Positions 9,558-19,027 of a stretch of 64,000 nucleotides of DNA are shown one piece after another. Every line of letters starts with the position of its first letter. Position 1 is the stretch's first letter. The translations under genes were made by a program, and so were the position numbers. The notes beneath the pieces are model-generated. The model did no database searches. It saw nothing but the letters and a program-made list of their open reading frames with translations, and was not told the origin of the DNA. The stretch covers positions 62,001-126,000 of the forward strand of contig JABSOY010000005.1 in NCBI GenBank assembly GCA_013215385.1. Reading direction: 5' to 3'. Origin of the DNA: Colwellia sp. (GTDB taxonomy: Bacteria; Pseudomonadota; Gammaproteobacteria; Enterobacterales; Alteromonadaceae).

Positions 9558-10029
9558 AACTAGACTCCCAATTAATTAATAATACGCCAACGATCAGTAA
9601 AACGGCACCGATCACTTTGAAGAAGTTTACTGGTTTTACCGGTAAATCAAACCAACCTGAATGGCTGGCGAGCATAGCAATTGCTATTTGCCCAGATAAG
9701 GCATAAGACATCATAGAGCCGACGCCCATTTGAGGGATCAAATAATAAAACATACCAACACCAAAAGTACTTAGAGCACCACCACTAAACCAGAGGTATA
9801 AGGGGATTGATTTTATTTCAGTGATATTAGGATATTGCTGAACTGAAAATAACATTGCTGAAACAATAAAAAGCAAGCTAGATAAAAAGGCAATGCTTGT
9901 TCCTAGCATTGAGCTTTTCAATAAAACACCTAATTGAGCATTCATCAAGGCTTGTATAGCAATTGCAGCACCGGCCGCCAACGCTAGCAAAGGTAGGAAG
10001 TTCACGTTAAAGTTCCATGATAACTTCAT
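9547..10029 (-). CDS. DMT-superfamily transporter of the YdcZ (DUF606) type
   Basis: About 160 residues with five hydrophobic segments, the size and pattern of single-domain YdcZ/DUF606 membrane proteins of the drug/metabolite transporter superfamily. The first helix contains AAGAAIAIQALMNAQLG, a typical YdcZ N-terminal motif. I take ATG 10029 as the start; a TTG at 10038 would add three residues and neither has a strong Shine-Dalgarno. It overlaps the end of the nitroreductase gene by 23 bp and the start of the GNAT gene by 11 bp, so the three are probably one operon. The substrate is unknown. Confidence 0.8.
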   Translation of the reverse strand: MKLSWNFNVNFLPLLALAAGAAIAIQALMNAQLGVLLKSSMLGTSIAFLSSLLFIVSAMLFSVQQYPNITEIKSIPLYLWFSGGALSTFGVGMFYYLIPQMGVGSMMSYALSGQIAIAMLASHSGWFDLPVKPVNFFKVIGAVLLIVGVLLINWESSYAH

Positions 10030-10633
10030 CGTAATCAAAACGTACTTTAGGGCTATGCGCTTGCATGTCGTCTTTATTGCGATAACCGATGGGGCATATT
10101 ACAGAGGTTGTTAAGCCTTTTTTATCTAGCCCCAATACCAAATCGTATCCTGCATTATCAATGCCCGTCATCGGACAACTATCGATTTTCATTACTGCTG
10201 CACAGGTTAGAAAATTCCCTAGTGCGATGTAAGCTTGTTGATGAGCCCATTCTTGTTTTTGAAGCTCTGTTTTATTACTTAGCGCCGACTTCATGTGCGC
10301 TGAAAAGTTACTCAGTTGTTGATGAGACTTATCGGTGATCAGGGCATGTTTATCTATATAGCGATCTACCGTAACGTCACCTACCTTTGAGTGAGCCGCA
10401 AAAATAATTAAATGTGAGCTTTGTGCAATTTTATCTTGGCCATATGAAAATGGCAGTAACTGTTTTCGTATTTTTGCCGATTCAACGACAATAATATTAT
10501 AAGGCTGAAGGCCATAAGAAGATGCACTCAAACGAGTCGCATTAAGTAAGTTTTTTAAATCTTCTTCCGATACTTTTTTATCCGAAAACTGTTTAACGCC
10601 ATAACGCCAATGTAAAGCATCTAGTAATTTCAT
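10007..10633 (-). CDS. NAD(P)H-dependent nitroreductase-family oxidoreductase
   Basis: Cytoplasmic FMN enzyme of the nitroreductase superfamily (NfsB-like), reducing nitro compounds, quinones or related substrates with NAD(P)H. About 208 residues. The N-terminal LHWRYGVKQFSDKKVSEEDL and the SASSYGLQPYNIIVV stretch form the FMN and dimer interface, and GLDKKGLTTSVICPIGYR the C-terminal flavin-contacting part. I chose ATG 10633, with an AAGAGAAG sequence upstream, over an upstream start at 10738 because the extra 35 residues do not fit the family. First gene of a probable three-gene operon with the YdcZ transporter and GNAT genes. Confidence 0.88.
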   Translation of the reverse strand: MKLLDALHWRYGVKQFSDKKVSEEDLKNLLNATRLSASSYGLQPYNIIVVESAKIRKQLLPFSYGQDKIAQSSHLIIFAAHSKVGDVTVDRYIDKHALITDKSHQQLSNFSAHMKSALSNKTELQKQEWAHQQAYIALGNFLTCAAVMKIDSCPMTGIDNAGYDLVLGLDKKGLTTSVICPIGYRNKDDMQAHSPKVRFDYDEVIMEL

Positions 10634-10838
10634 CTTAACTTCTCTTTCTTTTTGTTGATGAATAGTTAACCAAAAAATCAAAGTTTTTTCGGTTACTTTG
10701 ATGAAAGAGATAATAACGAGGTCAGATGGTAAATTCATTTACATAGGTTGATGAACATCATTTTTTTTCTAAGACAACTTAACCGTATTGTTATCATGGC
10801 AGTTTACATGTCACTTATACGGCCCTTAGAGCTGAAAT

Positions 10839-11114
10839 TTACTGGTTTACTTGATAATGCCTTTTAACCCTATGAGTCACTTTTCCCCAGTTTGAATTTT
10901 TCACTCTATTTTGGTGTATATCAAAAGCGGCTTGATTAACAAACTTTTCGTATACATCAAACTTGTTCGGATTGTTTTTATCGACAGTAACATTAAATAG
11001 TAAACAACCCGTTTCTTGTTTTGTTAGCTTGGTATGAATCAAAAGTTCACTTTTTACGGTGTCTAAATCAGCATCAGGAACGATAATATGACCTTGCAAA
11101 GTAATTTCGGACAA
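10839..11114 (-). CDS. Antibiotic-biosynthesis-monooxygenase-like (ABM/YgiN) protein
   Basis: About 91 residues, a single ABM ferredoxin-like domain of the dimeric alpha/beta-barrel superfamily. Typical elements are TLQGHIIVPDADL at the start, KQETGCLLFNV in the middle and FDVYEKFVNQAAFDIHQ. Relatives include quinol monooxygenases and small stress proteins; the reaction here is unknown. I favour the TTG start at 11114, with AGGTG seven bases upstream, because the domain begins there; an ATG at 11159 would add 15 residues not seen in relatives. It is a single gene. Confidence 0.78.
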   Translation of the reverse strand: MSEITLQGHIIVPDADLDTVKSELLIHTKLTKQETGCLLFNVTVDKNNPNKFDVYEKFVNQAAFDIHQNRVKNSNWGKVTHRVKRHYQVNQ

Positions 11115-11275
11115 CTCGGAACACCTACAATTTATTGCTATCCGTGAATATACAAGCATACATTAAAGTAATATTGCTTTATTTATCTACGTTAGTAATG
11201 GGATTTATTATTTAGATAAACGTCAGAAAACAGCAATAGAGTCATTAACCAAAAGGCTTATTATCAGGCCAGATA

Positions 11276-11305
11276 AAATAGCCTCCGCTGTGTTGGAGGC
11301 TTTAA
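11276..11305 (-). terminator. Terminator hairpin after the SPFH gene
   Basis: AGCCTCC and GGAGGCT form a 7-bp perfect stem around an 8-base loop, and the minus strand continues into TATTTTAT. It lies 18-47 bp beyond the stop of the SPFH-domain gene, so it most likely ends that transcript; the stretch of T on the other side could also act on the plus strand. Confidence 0.75.
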
Positions 11306-11322
11306 TTATGATGTTTTGGCGT

Positions 11323-12186
11323 TTATTTAGTTCTCATATCCAATATTGGCATATTACTACTACCAAGTATTGTTGCCGGTAGTTTTCCATCCCAATTTTG
11401 AGCTTCTGTTAATTTAATGATTAAAGGGTTATTACCCAATGCTTTGGCTTTTGCTGTAATCGCTTCGGCTTCAGCTAGGCCTTTAATACGAATGGATTCA
11501 GCTTCTGCGATAGCGACTAATCTAATGCCATCAGCTCTAGCTTTTGCTGTATTGACGTCACGCTGAGCTTCTAAGTTTTGGCGAGCTAACTTATGTTTTT
11601 CAGCATCAGCTAAATTCTTTTCTGTTTGTTTTGTTTCTATCGATGTTAAGTATTTAGCTGGAAGCTGTATGTTTTCGATTTGTATATTATCGACAGTAAC
11701 AGGGAAACCTTTCATTTCTTCAATGAAATTCATTTCAATTGCCCGAATAGCGCTTGCTCTATCTTGAATTAATTTTTCAGCATCATAACGAGGGATCACG
11801 TCTTTTGTCGCTGATCTAAAGCGAGGATCAAGAATTCTGTTTTCGAATTGTGTTAAACCTCCATATTGGCGATAAAGCTCAAGTGCAGCTGTTTTATCTA
11901 CTGTCCAGTTAACTGAAACAACAATCGTTACCGGCATTTGTTCTTTAGTACTGGAAGCCATTCTTTCTTCGTTTTTACGTGTTCTTACTTCAATTTCTTC
12001 TACGCTATCGATAAAAGGTACTTTAAAGTGTAATCCCGGATTAACTTGTTCTTTAGCCTCACTAAATCGTTTTACAATGCCGATATGTCCTTCATTTACC
12101 GTGTAGACTGAACTGAAGAATAAGGTTACAGCAACCGCTATTGTTATTATTGTTTTTGTCGGTATATTTATTTTATCTATATTCAT
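11323..12186 (-). CDS. SPFH/prohibitin-domain membrane protein
   Basis: 287-residue prohibitin-like protein with one N-terminal membrane segment (about 11-28), then an SPFH/band-7 domain beginning YTVNEGHIGIVKRFSEA, with PGLHFKVPFIDSVEEIEVRT and VSVNWTV typical of the fold. A long alanine/glutamate-rich coiled coil follows (about 190-250, including AIAEAESIRIKGLAEAEAI). Relatives (HflK/C, prohibitins) form large rings in the inner membrane and modulate proteases or membrane organisation. It stands alone, without an HflC-type partner or an NfeD gene beside it. The specific role is unknown. Confidence 0.87.
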   Translation of the reverse strand: MNIDKINIPTKTIITIAVAVTLFFSSVYTVNEGHIGIVKRFSEAKEQVNPGLHFKVPFIDSVEEIEVRTRKNEERMASSTKEQMPVTIVVSVNWTVDKTAALELYRQYGGLTQFENRILDPRFRSATKDVIPRYDAEKLIQDRASAIRAIEMNFIEEMKGFPVTVDNIQIENIQLPAKYLTSIETKQTEKNLADAEKHKLARQNLEAQRDVNTAKARADGIRLVAIAEAESIRIKGLAEAEAITAKAKALGNNPLIIKLTEAQNWDGKLPATILGSSNMPILDMRTK

Positions 12187-12294
12187 TTTTAACCTCGTTA
12201 GTTCACTGTTTAATGCTTATATTAATAAGTCATATTGTTGTTTTTTTTGTTCGCACATCAAAGCATGTTATCTTAAATTTTATTTAGATAGCCA

Positions 12295-12843
12295 TTAAAA
12301 TCGGTAGCTAATTCCGGTATTAAATCCTTTAATCGTTATATGCTCTCCCAAATTTAGAGTTTCATAACCGGCTTTAATACTAAATCCATTATGAAATTCA
12401 AACATCCAACCCAAAGAGAAGCTAAAGTCATTACCGTCTTGGCTATAAATAACGGCATTGTCGTCAACTATATCGTAATCATATTGAAGAACATTGACTT
12501 TTACATATAAAGAATTTCGTTTTGATAAAGGGTAGTTTACAGCAGCAGAAATAAGCAAGGCACTATAATCAATTTTAGAATCTGTAAAAATATCTATTAG
12601 TATCCCGTCGGCATTACTACTGTCTCCTTTCACATAACCTAGACCCATTGAAAAGTGCTCCGACACTTTGTATTGATATGAATAAGCGTAATGTGATGTT
12701 ATTAAATCATTTAATTCCGATGTCTTTTTATCAGAGCCATTACTGATTTCAGAATAGCTATATTCAAGGCCTATTTTATGAATACTCTCGTCTGCTATCG
12801 CTACCGAGCTGATAAAAAAACTCAAAAAAATTATTCGTAACAT
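12295..12843 (-). CDS. Outer-membrane beta-barrel protein, OmpX/opacity-like
   Basis: 182 residues with a signal peptide (about 1-17, cleavage near SVAIA-DE) and alternating hydrophobic/aromatic strands ending in YRF, the C-terminal aromatic signature of outer-membrane proteins. The strand pattern, such as HFSMGLGYVKG and FSFSLGWMFEF, suggests an eight-stranded barrel of the OmpA/OmpX/opacity class. No periplasmic domain is present. Substrate or function is unknown. It is transcribed toward the SPFH gene with a 108-bp gap; co-transcription is possible but not shown. Confidence 0.75.
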   Translation of the reverse strand: MLRIIFLSFFISSVAIADESIHKIGLEYSYSEISNGSDKKTSELNDLITSHYAYSYQYKVSEHFSMGLGYVKGDSSNADGILIDIFTDSKIDYSALLISAAVNYPLSKRNSLYVKVNVLQYDYDIVDDNAVIYSQDGNDFSFSLGWMFEFHNGFSIKAGYETLNLGEHITIKGFNTGISYRF

Positions 12844-13732
12844 TATGTATTCCTATAGATTAATATTATTGAGATAACTCAAAAAAGTAGTCCAACATTT
12901 TATTAGTAATTTTATATCTGATTATTAGATAGCGGTAGCGCCATTGTTAAACTAACGTCAAGGCCTTTAAAAGCTAAATGTTGACGGGTTAAAAAAGCTT
13001 TCCATCTGCAGTTTTAATGTGTTTTTGAAGGCTTACGCTCGCTTATTTTATGGCAGTTTTACTTGGACTTAATTCTAATTTCCTTTATAAAACAGGTCGA
13101 GTAGGGGATGTAATAAATGTTTATCGTATATTATCTACGCATCAGTAATTCCATCTACTTTAACAGAATAATTTATACTAAAGCTTTTATATTTCAAAGT
13201 ATTAATTTATATATTTTGCACTGTTTTTACAAAAAAATAGATTACTTAAGGTCATGTTTAGCTTTAATGATTATTTATTTACTTCATTCGATACTCTACG
13301 TTTGAAGTAATGCGTAAAGTTAGTTAGGTCTTTTGTCTGGCGGTATTAATCGCGATTTCTTTATTTGAGGATGATTTTTAGATAATAGTGCTCTTTTAAT
13401 TGCTTTTTCCCATTACCACTTTTTAAAAATGATATATCCGCTTCGGCGTAGGAGAGAGTCATCGACGTTGCATGTCATTCTTATATGCTGCAAGAACTAA
13501 AATCGAAATACATGGGTAGGACTTAATAGTACTAACTGCGGTATTGCTGACGATTTATTTGCGCGCGTGGCTGATTAAGCACAAATATTGGAGCCATCAA
13601 AAAAATTACAAACGTTCACGCCCATTTCAGAAACTGAGCATGTAATTTGCTAGAAAAGCACAATGGCTTTTATTTCGTTATCAAGAAATAGAGAAAAAGT
13701 CAGCAACAATGTTGTTCATAACAAACAGATTA
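12844..13732. other. 889-bp gap without a convincing gene
   Basis: Very AT-rich intergenic stretch. The longest frame (13117-13305, plus) encodes a composition-driven run of I, Y, F and L with no Shine-Dalgarno and is not believable. On the minus strand at about 12912-13010 an open frame contains FLTRQHLAFKGLDVSLTMAL, which looks protein-like and may be a decayed gene end, but no start or family is visible. The 13500-13720 part shows protein-like short runs on the plus strand interrupted by stops. I see no RNA gene or transposon ends. Confidence 0.4.
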
Positions 13733-14212
13733 TTAATGAAACACTTCACTACTAAAACGCCAGTGCTTACTATTTGCGGCCATTTTTTCAAAATCTTCAT
13801 GGTTAATGCGCAATAAATTTCGATGATCACCAGCTTCAATATAAACATAATCTAATTGATCTAATGACTCGTCGCATATCATATGCATATTAAAAGCATC
13901 ACCTACAGGCGGAATAGCCCCATTTTCACAATCATTAAACATACGATAAACTTCTTTTTCTTTAAGTAGCGAGTAGCTGCCCATCAGTTCATCATTAATT
14001 GCGGATAAGCTTATTTTATTTTTAGCAGGCAATACCGCCATCAATTTTCGCTCTTCATGGTCTTTTAAAATGACCGCTTTAGCTATTTGGTTTAATGGGA
14101 TTTTCGCTGTAATAGCACTACCAATAGAGCTTGCACTGTGGTCATGTTCAATAACTTGAAAAGATATGTTCTGTGCGCTTAAGTAGGTATCAAGTCGGTT
14201 AGAAATAGTCAT
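13733..14212 (-). CDS. YbaK/EbsC-type aminoacyl-tRNA deacylase
   Basis: About 159 residues. YbaK-family proteins hydrolyse mischarged tRNA, such as Cys-tRNA(Pro) or Ala-tRNA(Pro). Family features are FQVIEHDHSASSIGSA, the catalytic-lysine segment IAKAVILKD, and GAIPPVGDAFNMHMICDESL near the C-terminus. I take ATG 14212, with AGAGG five bases upstream; upstream starts would add up to 69 residues of low-complexity sequence that do not match the family. Single gene. Whether it is the ProX, YbaK or YeaK subtype cannot be settled here. Confidence 0.85.
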   Translation of the reverse strand: MTISNRLDTYLSAQNISFQVIEHDHSASSIGSAITAKIPLNQIAKAVILKDHEERKLMAVLPAKNKISLSAINDELMGSYSLLKEKEVYRMFNDCENGAIPPVGDAFNMHMICDESLDQLDYVYIEAGDHRNLLRINHEDFEKMAANSKHWRFSSEVFH

Positions 14213-14477
14213 AGAAACCTCTAGGTTATATTTAATCAACTTAAAGTATAGACTGTGAGTGTTTTTTAACCAGTTGTTGTTGGCTCGGTAGAATGAATAA
14301 TTCATGTGAAAATAAAGTGAGAGATTGAATTTAAACATACGCGTTAATACAAGATTGCGGACATCTAAATTATTCAATTTTATCGCCGTTATGTCAGGGG
14401 ACAAACGATAAAGTACCACTCAGCGAGCAATGGAAGCGTATTGACTTTTGCTCGGCTGGCGTAGTTTGTTACAGGAC

Positions 14478-15362
14478 TTATTCTTTGGGCCTAAGTGTCT
14501 CAATAATCTGCGCATCGACCCAAAATATGTCTACATTTTCGTAGTTATCTGAGCCCATATTTCTATTGAAGAAAAGGTATCTTCCGTCCGGCGTCACACG
14601 TGCTCCAGCTTCCCAGGCGTCAGTGTTTATCTTATCGCCCAAGTTGATGGCCGCGCCCCATGAGCCATCTTGCTGCCTGAAACTGATATAGATATCAGAA
14701 TTGCCAAATCCACTGTCTCTTCTTCCATCCCAAAGAATATAGGCCTCATCGGGTGCGATGAATGGATGGGCATTCCATGTTCCAGTATTAATCTCTTTGC
14801 TAAATGGCCTAGGTTCTTCACGTTTGCCGTCGATTAATCGTGAATAGCGAATTACACCATCGCCGTTTGTGCCGGCCTCGTCAAACGCATAAGTACCTTT
14901 AGATGAAGCCGTAAGGCGCATGATGCGTATTTTTTCGAAAGATAAGCCAAGGCTTTTTATCTCTGACCATCCAGTCTTAGTACGATCCTTATACCGGCGC
15001 CCCAAATGCATGGTTTTACCATCGGGAGCGATGAAGGGTTGTCCCACCCTAGGTGATATAACTGACTCGTGCCATCGATTATTTTTATTTTCTATAACAA
15101 CAAACTCTTGTTTTTTATTCCCCTCAACGTCTGCAACTTCTCTGATGAAATAAAATTCTTTCATGTCGGGGGTGAATACACCACTTACTTCCCAATCTTT
15201 TGTAGAAACAATACCTGAGGCAAAAACTTCTGGAATTAAGCCCGGTGTTTTTTGTCCTAGATATGGGCCTTCTAGTTTTGGAAATTCACCTTGGCTATAA
15301 CAATTACTACTCATTGTTAATACAGCAAGCAGCAGTGCAATAAAAATATATATAGGCTTCAT
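14478..15362 (-). CDS. Secreted PD40/TolB-like beta-propeller protein
   Basis: 294 residues with a signal peptide (about 1-23, ending near SNCYSQG). The rest is made of PD40 (WD40-like) propeller blades: VFTPDMKEFYFIR, PFIAPDGKTMHLGRR, PFIAPDEAYILWDGRRD and RVTPDGRYLFFNRN mark successive blades with the sxDGxxl/f signature. No enzyme motif is visible; it is likely periplasmic or secreted and ligand- or protein-binding. It starts 2 bp after the stop of the upstream esterase gene, with GAGGAAG overlapping that stop, so the two are translationally coupled. The pair is divergent from a ToxR-like regulator that also carries a propeller. Confidence 0.82.
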   Translation of the reverse strand: MKPIYIFIALLLAVLTMSSNCYSQGEFPKLEGPYLGQKTPGLIPEVFASGIVSTKDWEVSGVFTPDMKEFYFIREVADVEGNKKQEFVVIENKNNRWHESVISPRVGQPFIAPDGKTMHLGRRYKDRTKTGWSEIKSLGLSFEKIRIMRLTASSKGTYAFDEAGTNGDGVIRYSRLIDGKREEPRPFSKEINTGTWNAHPFIAPDEAYILWDGRRDSGFGNSDIYISFRQQDGSWGAAINLGDKINTDAWEAGARVTPDGRYLFFNRNMGSDNYENVDIFWVDAQIIETLRPKE

Positions 15363-15364
15363 GG

Positions 15365-16216
15365 TTATTCTTCCTCTTTAGTTAAGTTTGATAACCATTT
15401 CACACTACGCACGCCAACCATGGGAAACGAGTCGCTATGGCCAGCAGATGCAATTACTACCTGCTTTATTGATGATAATGCTTGGTATTTTTTATTTTTT
15501 AGCTGGGTAATAAAGTTATCGACTTGCACAGCCAATTTTTTCTCTAATTCGCCATATGAAATAAAAATGTTGATCTCTAGCGCTTTACTATTTAATGCTG
15601 AATTTTCAAGAGAAAAAAGTAAGGGAATATCTCGCCAAAGCGATGGACTACCTAAAATGTAGTTTTTAAAGGTATCGGGTTGTGCCATTAATATGTAGGT
15701 GCCAAATAAACCACCAAGGGAAAACCCGAAATAAGTGCGATTATCAGGATCGGTTCGGTAGTTACTTTCTATAAACGTAATGACATCGTTGCGAATAAAA
15801 GTTAGATGATTACTGGCCTGGCCAAATCTATATTTAGCTTGACGTTCTGGGTTGCTTGACTTACTTATTGAATAATCTCTAGCTCTACTGGAATGTCCCT
15901 CTAATTCTTTATTGATGTCTTTTTGATCGGAAATTCCAACCAAAATGACCTCTTCCATCAAGAATTCAGTACCCGATAATAGTTCGATGTGCGTAGCTGC
16001 ATCGGTAAAATAAATAACCGGATAGTTTTTATCCTTATTTTTGGTATATCCCTCAGGTAGCTTAATATACAGCTCATACAGCCTATCAGCCTGAGTGTCT
16101 TTAATAGGAACAACTTGTATTTTTGGCAAGGTCAAATCTCTTGTCTCGCTCGCCTCGATTGTTAGAAAAGGCAGTAAAGATATTACAACTAAAATTAAAC
16201 TCTTCTTCATATTCAT
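15365..16216 (-). CDS. Exported alpha/beta-hydrolase esterase (esterase-D/IroE-like)
   Basis: About 283 residues with a signal peptide (MKKSLILVVISLLPFLTIEA). The fold is the PF00756 esterase type: strand VIYFTDAATHI, the nucleophile elbow GFSLGGLFG with serine as likely nucleophile, and a late SAGHSDSFP carrying the probable catalytic histidine. Relatives include ferric-enterochelin esterases and secreted acyl hydrolases; the substrate is unknown. I choose ATG 16216, eight bases after AGGTGG; the GTG at 16228 lies inside that Shine-Dalgarno. First gene of a two-gene operon with the PD40 protein, divergent from the membrane regulator at 16507. Confidence 0.85.
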   Translation of the reverse strand: MNMKKSLILVVISLLPFLTIEASETRDLTLPKIQVVPIKDTQADRLYELYIKLPEGYTKNKDKNYPVIYFTDAATHIELLSGTEFLMEEVILVGISDQKDINKELEGHSSRARDYSISKSSNPERQAKYRFGQASNHLTFIRNDVITFIESNYRTDPDNRTYFGFSLGGLFGTYILMAQPDTFKNYILGSPSLWRDIPLLFSLENSALNSKALEINIFISYGELEKKLAVQVDNFITQLKNKKYQALSSIKQVVIASAGHSDSFPMVGVRSVKWLSNLTKEEE

Positions 16217-16506
16217 TAATTTATCCACCTGTATATTACTCGGTTACCTTCAAAATTCGTTTTTTAAAAGGTCTGTTTTTATAAGTTTGTTCTTTAAACT
16301 ATGGGCAAGAGCTCAATTTATATGAATCGCCATTTAAATACCTGACGTGCGACTGATTTTTACCTGACTTCTCGCTGACTACAAAATAACTGCTTATTAT
16401 CAATTGGATACAAAGTGTATTTAGCTAAGTTAAGGGGGTATGCTAGGATACGTCTTCTAGTTTTGGCTCACTTTTGAGCAATAACTTTCAATCGGGTAGA
16501 GATTTT

Positions 16507-18696
16507 ATGGCGGTACAGTATTGGGTAGGTGATTTCTTTGTCGATTTATCCAGGAATCAAGTCACTCAAAAAGAGAAATCACAGACTATTGCCCCGAAAG
16601 CTTTGGCCGTTTTAACCTATCTGGCTGAAAATCAGGGTAAAGTGGTTAGCTACGATGAGTTATTTGCTAACGTATGGCCAGACACAGTGGTAACGCCTAA
16701 TACCTTACAAAGAAGCATCGCGCAACTAAGAAAAGTGCTGGGTCAAGACAGTAGTCTTCAATCCTATATTAAGACGCATGCGAAACAAGGATATAGCCTG
16801 GAGTGCGATGTTAAATGGCATGATGAAACACAAGCTAAGCCAGAAACAGTAGAGGAAACCGGAGAAAATCTTACAATAGCTGACAATTCACCCGAAAATG
16901 AAGTCAGTACAACCAAGGTTAAAAACGAAACCGACGCAGCAGAAACAACACCGCCTCCAAGATCATTATTTAAACTGATTGCGGTTGTTGGCATTGTTAT
17001 TTTGGCTATTATTGGTTTTAGCTACCTAACACCAACGCAACCGGTGAAATTATCCTTTGGAGAGTTACGTGCAATAACTACCACTGATAACAAAGAACAT
17101 TCGGGTATCTATTCGCCTGACGGTGAATACATTGTTTTTAACCGTTATTCAGAAAAACTCTGTTCTAGTAGCAATATCTGGGCAAAAAACATCAAAACAC
17201 AACAAGAAACCCAACTCACTAAAAAGGTAGGTCTCTACGGCAGTCTTAGTTTTTCTAAAGACGGCAAGAAACTGGTCTTTATTGAAACTGAAAACTGCAA
17301 CAAACCAATCACTCAGACGGATTGTTATAAACTGATGACCTTGGATTTTGAAAAAGCACTTGCCGCACTTCAATCTCCGAAGCTACTAATGGAGTGTAAA
17401 AACTCAAGAATAGCCAAGTCTACCTGGCTAAATAATAATAATGTTCTTTTATTGCAGAAGTTTTCTGATCGTTGGAAGTTAACCAGCTATTCGATAGCTG
17501 ACAACAAAAGTACGGTGATATACTCACTGAAAGACGGGAATTTCTTTGACTATGATTATTCAGTTAAAGACGACATAATCGCATTGACCAGTATCGACAA
17601 TGATGGCTTGCACTATATTGAAATACTCAAACCTGATGGCGAGGTTTTATCCAGTCATCAGATTGAATACCCCCCAGAAATACCGAACTTCAGAAATATC
17701 TATCCCAATTTCACCCCAACAAGTGAACTACTTATTTTTAGCACGGGCAGACAACTCTTTACCCTGTCTTATCAAGGTAAAATAACCAATATTAGTTTGC
17801 CTCTTGATGGACCAATGGGCTCGCCGGTATTTCACCCAAACGGTAAACGAGCGCTGATGATAAAGGGAATTTGGGATAGTGATATCGCGACAATATCCCT
17901 ATTACAATTAACGCAGACTCAAGCGGGTCAAACGCTAACCAAAGGCAATAATCATTACTCAATAATAGAGCGCTCAACCGTTGGCGAGGAAAATGCCATT
18001 TTCCAACCCAATGGAGAGTTAATCGCGTTTAAATCGACACGCTCTGGCGAGGGACAGGTTTGGATTACCGATGGCAAGGGTGCTCAGCAACTCACGAATT
18101 TCCCCATAGATAGTTATATTTCTGGGCTAGACTGGGCGGCTGATGGAGAAAGTGTTTTAGTCAATGTTAATGATATGCTCACCCAGGTGAACCTTGACTC
18201 AAGCCATATAGTCTTTCCACTTTCCCATCCTGTGGTGCAACTTTACCAATGGAATAGTGAAGATAATACCGCTTTATTGCTGGTACGGATCAAAGGGATA
18301 TTAACCTTTGGTGAGTTCAATCTGAACAACTCAGAGTTTAGCGTAATAACAGACAAGAAAGTCAGCTGGGCGCTTAAAAGCGAAGATGGTCGATTAATCT
18401 ATTCCGATCTCTTGAATCGATTCTGGCAGCCAGGTCCTGCTGAAGACCAGCTGATTGATGCACTAGAAGGTAAAGGAAGAAAAAAGCAACGGTTTAAGAT
18501 AAGAGACAATGTTGTTTATGGTATCAATGAGGAGTTTCAGTTGTGGTCGTATGATCTTAACAAGGATAATTTTAAGGTCCTCGGAAATATGCCTAAGAAC
18601 ATAGATTCTATAACCGATATTAATCAGACTGACATTCTACTTACAGTACGTATTTCTGCAAAAAAAGAAGTGGCTGAACTCACCTTAAGGGAATAA
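16507..18696 (+). CDS. ToxR/CadC-like membrane regulator with C-terminal beta-propeller
   Basis: About 729 residues. Residues 1-100 form an OmpR-type winged helix (PKALAVLTYLAENQGKVVSY, then DELFANVWPDTVVTPNTLQR and YIKTHAKQGYSLE). A polar linker leads to one transmembrane helix (about 154-175), and the remaining 550 residues, outside the cytoplasm, contain PD40/TolB-type propeller blades such as YSPDGEYIVFNRYS, FSKDGKKLVFIE, FQPNGELIAFKSTR and WAADGESVLVN. It should bind DNA while sensing a periplasmic signal. ATG 16507 is preferred over TTG 16474 because the winged helix begins there and GAG lies upstream. It is divergent from the esterase-propeller pair, its likely target. Confidence 0.9.
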   Translation: MAVQYWVGDFFVDLSRNQVTQKEKSQTIAPKALAVLTYLAENQGKVVSYDELFANVWPDTVVTPNTLQRSIAQLRKVLGQDSSLQSYIKTHAKQGYSLECDVKWHDETQAKPETVEETGENLTIADNSPENEVSTTKVKNETDAAETTPPPRSLFKLIAVVGIVILAIIGFSYLTPTQPVKLSFGELRAITTTDNKEHSGIYSPDGEYIVFNRYSEKLCSSSNIWAKNIKTQQETQLTKKVGLYGSLSFSKDGKKLVFIETENCNKPITQTDCYKLMTLDFEKALAALQSPKLLMECKNSRIAKSTWLNNNNVLLLQKFSDRWKLTSYSIADNKSTVIYSLKDGNFFDYDYSVKDDIIALTSIDNDGLHYIEILKPDGEVLSSHQIEYPPEIPNFRNIYPNFTPTSELLIFSTGRQLFTLSYQGKITNISLPLDGPMGSPVFHPNGKRALMIKGIWDSDIATISLLQLTQTQAGQTLTKGNNHYSIIERSTVGEENAIFQPNGELIAFKSTRSGEGQVWITDGKGAQQLTNFPIDSYISGLDWAADGESVLVNVNDMLTQVNLDSSHIVFPLSHPVVQLYQWNSEDNTALLLVRIKGILTFGEFNLNNSEFSVITDKKVSWALKSEDGRLIYSDLLNRFWQPGPAEDQLIDALEGKGRKKQRFKIRDNVVYGINEEFQLWSYDLNKDNFKVLGNMPKNIDSITDINQTDILLTVRISAKKEVAELTLRE

Positions 18697-18705
18697 AGCA
18701 ATTAG

Positions 18706-18748
18706 AAAAGGCCGATTGTCTGCTCGGGCAATCGACTGACCTTTTTAT
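18706..18748 (+). terminator. Terminator after the propeller regulator
   Basis: AAAAGG-CGATTG pairs with CAATCG-CCTTTTT around a 10-base loop, with a small asymmetric bulge in the right arm, followed by T-rich sequence. It is 10 bp past the stop codon. The 279 bp that follow, up to the first attC site, hold no recognisable gene; a 14-codon minus-strand frame (18907-18951) preceded by GAGG is too short to support. Confidence 0.75.
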
Positions 18749-19027
18749 ATAAAGCCACTTATGTGTGATGACCTAGGCTTTAGCCTGATTTCCAAATCTA
18801 GTATTCATAAGAAAAACCTTTTTCTTCAAGGTAATAAAATCCTTACAAGTGTAATGTTAAAATACAGGTTAACTTGCTGTAATTTATATCGTTAAGTTAT
18901 CGGTGTTTACTTGGTGAGTTCGTGGAGATGCATTGGTTTGTACGTTTCCATTCTAGCTTTCCTCTATTTCCACATTATAGCCCTAAGCACTAATTGTCTA
19001 TAATTGAATTCGGATTAGATTTTAAAT

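Noticed and set aside
12912-13010. Minus-strand frame with FLTRQHLAFKGLDVSLTMAL
   Set aside because: Looks protein-like but has no start, a stop just upstream and no recognised family; kept only as a note on the intergenic region.
13117-13305. 62-codon plus-strand frame
   Set aside because: AT-driven composition of I, Y, F and L, no Shine-Dalgarno, no family resemblance.
18907-18951. 14-codon minus-strand frame (METYKPMHLHELTK) with GAGG upstream
   Set aside because: Too short to support, and no attC site next to it on the left.
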